From Chryseobacterium paridis (GTDB taxonomy: Bacteria; Bacteroidota; Bacteroidia; Flavobacteriales; Weeksellaceae), in assembly GCF_016595215.1 (NCBI RefSeq), contig NZ_JAENHK010000008.1:244085-308084 (forward strand): 64,000 nt of DNA, in the 5' to 3' direction. The notes under the pieces are model-generated. The model ran no database searches and was not told where the DNA came from. It worked only from the letters and a program-made list of their open reading frames with translations. Below are positions 63,801 through 64,000 of the stretch, in pieces; position 1 is the stretch's first letter; each line of letters begins with the position of its first letter. Position numbers and translations under genes: made by a program.

Positions 63801-63943
63801 CTATAGGAGTCACAAGTATTACACCACCTTCAGGAATCAGAGAAGTATATATCTATGATACTGCTAACAGACTGAAAGAAATAAGACAGGATTCTAAAAC
63901 AGGTAATCTGGTAAAAGAATTCAAATACAATTACAAAAACTAA
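60884..63943 (+). CDS. RHS/SpvB-like surface protein
   Basis: A 1019-residue secreted protein (signal peptide IIILLAIIVSLSFCFGQ). It starts with a conserved PQTYNIEKFGNIPVSLNTGSISYDIDLF and has the SLDIGGTISREVRGLPDDF section of Bacteroidota RHS-like proteins. The end has YD-repeat-like strands (TTYTYNPSIGVTSITPPSGIREVYIYDTANRLKEI, in parts). It is transcribed with the T9SS protein (two-base gap) and followed by another secreted gene after six bases, likely one surface operon. Its role (adhesin, toxin delivery or polymer binding) is open. Confidence 0.85.
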   Translation: MMKKIFKLKQKIIILLAIIVSLSFCFGQNVPTIKTPQTYNIEKFGNIPVSLNTGSISYDIDLFNYENIYNGNSYNIGLKYYGTGFVPAKKSNYVGLDWSLDIGGTISREVRGLPDDFFSDWPKSQGLYGHLEGAKTSNKTNNDIYNFNYPMLMGGSGGIGIKTGTYSFEIEPDKFNFNFMGNSGYFFIGNDMRPIIVSDNKNLKIDISQLSSKQPLNPQSTNGSACLTKPTTILITDEKGIKYYFGGNYENLEISYNLLPQQSSENRFTITAWNLYKIEYPNSNVLEIKYRAVNIVGSDRNFCIDRDNISFNTQEPFLLMFDHNMIFKQEISSTNGNYNTSSGNLLYDGTIYWGNSTSYSNGSTTTYSATKKSLPSSITLNGKNLVTFDFERFEKYLQFQTIPSLKLKNIIFYDITGNNVVKEVNLNYYRYKDYFFLDKIKMFRKEPQLQDFLQEYSFDYYNKDTLPDENTGLIDYWGYFNNKPRMNMIPNFTLNKNTGDYIVTDNTREADPTLCSTALLKTITYPTKGKSEFIYEPHKYSEKLDRNSSSQFKNTLIQAEGIVGGGRINKIINYSNDGFQTGIKEYKYITNYSPNGNNIKSSGILSSYYRNLIYLKTQTQFSVYEELNAYSDNIIETSMNSSPILYSEVTEMESGKGYTKYYFTDYKMYPDIPDYKSIDNNLNNFDVNYSPANMGNINLPYRSNNYKRGKLYKQEIYDQNFNKIKSANTEFIDISEAISNNFTTYVADRLRTKYFFKLFGGSFSPSKTITDDILNNNVLSSKSEYFYQSANGLNLSRLRNTDTDGTIQESSYQYAHEKNNQTLINANMVGIPLQTEIKKNGKIISNTETKYDKLYPLQLYPGSIISYSLDNNNPEAEVTFDQYDSSGNLVQYTTKQGIPVTLVWGYNNTQLIAKIEGIDYAHAYSTVLVTAIAKANLDIDEASEQVLITALNNLRSNTLYKDCLITTYTYNPSIGVTSITPPSGIREVYIYDTANRLKEIRQDSKTGNLVKEFKYNYKN

Positions 63944-63949
63944 GACACG

Positions 63950-64000
63950 ATGAAAAAGATACTCATTCCAATAGGAACATTACTAATAACGGGCATGGTT
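63950..64000 (+). CDS. start of a secreted protein, truncated by the window edge
   Basis: Seventeen codons are seen, MKKILIPIGTLLITGMV, which is the beginning of a signal peptide. In related genomes such RHS-like clusters continue with a DUF6443/RHS repeat-associated protein, but nothing here proves this. Confidence 0.55.
   Translation, partial: MKKILIPIGTLLITGMV

Overview
The window is AT-rich DNA from a Bacteroidota genome, most likely a Flavobacteriia of the Weeksellaceae/Chryseobacterium type. The evidence is a type IX secretion C-terminal sorting domain, a GLPGLI-family protein, several Gly-Gly leader peptides of the MKNLKKLxRxELKxxxGG type, TonB/CarboxypepD-reg outer-membrane barrels, few Shine-Dalgarno sites, and promoters of the TTTG-N19-TAnnTTTG type (upstream of tRNA-Ser and of the ClC gene). 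No rRNA, transposase, integrase or CRISPR array was seen.

Layout. 0-2.2 kb: end of holA, a dispersed repeat, trxB, tRNA-Ser(UGA). 2.7-15.4 kb: one co-directional block of eleven genes. It holds two TerD proteins, three TerY-like VWA proteins, a PP2C phosphatase, a protein kinase and TerC, followed after a hairpin by a TerB_C protein, a BrxD-like ATPase and a BrxHI/Lhr-like helicase. This is the strongest candidate for a poorly described stress or defence system. 15.4-24 kb: secreted or predicted lipases and alpha/beta hydrolases, an M61-like PDZ metallopeptidase and two tandem Cys-rich Gly-Gly leader peptides. 23.8-41.8 kb: mostly ordinary accessory genes: MATE exporter, agmatine deiminase-like lipoprotein, AraC regulator, MreB, a LytTR two-component pair divergent from an outer-membrane barrel, HIT protein, two class-C-type serine hydrolases, TfoX-like protein and a ClC channel.

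41.8-50 kb: two tandem arrays of a ~320-332 bp repeat whose copies fold into a long hairpin with compensatory changes between arrays. They are interleaved with two parallel reductase-AraC pairs, and each pair is preceded by two GTAGCC direct repeats at exactly 21 bp. A 360 bp nested inverted repeat lies at 49.7-50.0 kb. 50-55.2 kb: nitroreductase and HxlR regulator around stacked palindromes, then a Kiwa-like (KwaA-KwaB) pair with an unknown third gene, a YodC-like protein and an XRE regulator.

55.3-64 kb: a Gly-Gly leader peptide followed by a GLPGLI protein, an inverted second copy of the 0.4-0.9 kb repeat, two uncharacterised genes, a fourth leader peptide, a T9SS-sorted repeat protein that appears to have captured repeat DNA in frame, and a large RHS/SpvB-like cell-surface protein followed by the start of another secreted protein.

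Functions are inferred by reading protein motifs by eye; no database search was run.
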